Source: Microcaldota archaeon
GTDB taxonomy: Archaea > Micrarchaeota > Micrarchaeia > Micrarchaeales > Micrarchaeaceae
Direction: 5' to 3'
Assembly: GCA_021828345.1 (NCBI GenBank)
Contig: JAJZJI010000079.1
Coordinates: forward strand, 1-5,947
DNA length: 5,947 bases
Position numbers and translations under genes: made by a program. The first letter of the stretch is position 1; the number at the start of each line of letters is the position of its first letter. The notes beneath the pieces were generated by a model that was not told where the DNA came from, searched no databases, and saw only the letters and a program-made list of their open reading frames with translations. Below are positions 5,546 to 5,947 of this stretch, one piece after another.

Positions 5546-5947
5546 ATGGATGATTTGTTTAAACATGAATTTAATATATGGAGTAGAAACAAACCATTCC
5601 CCCGCGAAACAAAATTTCGTAAGGTAATAAATAGTTATGATGATTTAGATAAGTTATGGAATGGTGTGGATGATTATGCATCAATCTTTAATTTATCGGA
5701 TATTTTTTATGAACGGTATGATACATTTTATTTGGATATCGATGGGAAGAGTGATGGTACATTGGAAGCATGGGGGAAATTCCAGTATGTACGCGATAAG
5801 GTTAAGCTAAGTAGGGTTTATTTTAGTGGTATAGGTATAGCCGCATTCGTTGATTTGAATACAATAATCGAGGGGAAAGATAATTATAAAGCTACAATGA
5901 AAGAATGGGTTGCACAAAATGAATTAGAAGATTATATTGATCCAGCA
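5546..5947 (+). CDS. primase-like protein (archaeo-eukaryotic primase type), N-terminal part, cut by the window edge
   Basis: The frame opens at ATG 5546, one base after the preceding stop, and stays open to the last base, giving 134 residues. Residues 61-66 (FYLDID) match the catalytic 'hhhDhD' motif of the small primase subunit, with Asp64 and Asp66 as metal ligands. Residues 88-104 (LSRVYFSGIGIAAFVDL) align with the second conserved region, usually 'FSG.GFH', but Ala99 stands where the histidine is expected. The segment before (WSRNKPFPRETKF) is basic and aromatic, as in the N-terminal region of PriS-like proteins. The third motif would lie beyond the edge. These enzymes make primers or act as primase-polymerases. 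The gene lacks a clear ribosome site and probably depends on coupling to the RadA-like gene. Family is likely; activity is uncertain because of the missing histidine. Confidence 0.7.
   Translation, partial: MDDLFKHEFNIWSRNKPFPRETKFRKVINSYDDLDKLWNGVDDYASIFNLSDIFYERYDTFYLDIDGKSDGTLEAWGKFQYVRDKVKLSRVYFSGIGIAAFVDLNTIIEGKDNYKATMKEWVAQNELEDYIDPA

Noticed and set aside
1..5947. Complete absence of GGCC in the window, as a sign of restriction-site avoidance
   Set aside because: Only a handful of sites would be expected in DNA this AT-rich, so absence over 6 kb is weak evidence. It needs the whole genome and codon-matched expectations.

Overview
This window looks like part of the genome of an archaeal tailed virus or provirus (Caudoviricetes). 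Eight genes and one gene fragment are packed on the plus strand with almost no space between them. The DNA is AT-rich, and coding codons favour ATA, AGA/AGG and GGG. Archaeal origin rests on three signs: a RadA-like recombinase, an archaeo-eukaryotic-type primase, and TATA-like boxes about 24-25 bp upstream of start codons that have no Shine-Dalgarno sequence, which is the geometry of archaeal leaderless transcripts. The host cannot be named from this window. AT-rich Nitrososphaerota and methanogens are both possible.

Positions 1-4245 are the end of a virion tail module. It holds the last codons of an upstream gene (1-57), a small overlapping gene (35-241) placed like the second tail assembly chaperone, a three-helix membrane protein (251-646), a short tape measure protein (666-1856), a beta-rich tail-tip protein (1856-2377) and a large Thr/Ser-rich protein (2374-4245). 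The last of these ends in a tail-hub-like region. The order chaperone, tape measure, distal tail protein, hub matches tailed phages. The membrane protein is the extra member.

A short gap (4246-4276) with a TATA-like box separates this from a replication/recombination module that runs off the right edge. That module holds a 101-residue protein of unknown function, possibly ssDNA-binding (4277-4582), a 60-residue SWIM zinc-finger protein (4554-4736), a RadA/RadB-like ATPase (4726-5544) and the N-terminal part of a primase-like protein (5546-5947). Genes within this module overlap or are separated by one base, so they are probably one operon. The SWIM-RadA pair recalls the SWS1-SWSAP1 (Shu-type) complexes that assist Rad51-family recombinases. 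The primase appears to lack the usual histidine of its second motif.

No tRNA, rRNA, CRISPR array, insertion sequence, integrase or attachment site was seen. There is no gene-free stretch longer than about 30 bases.
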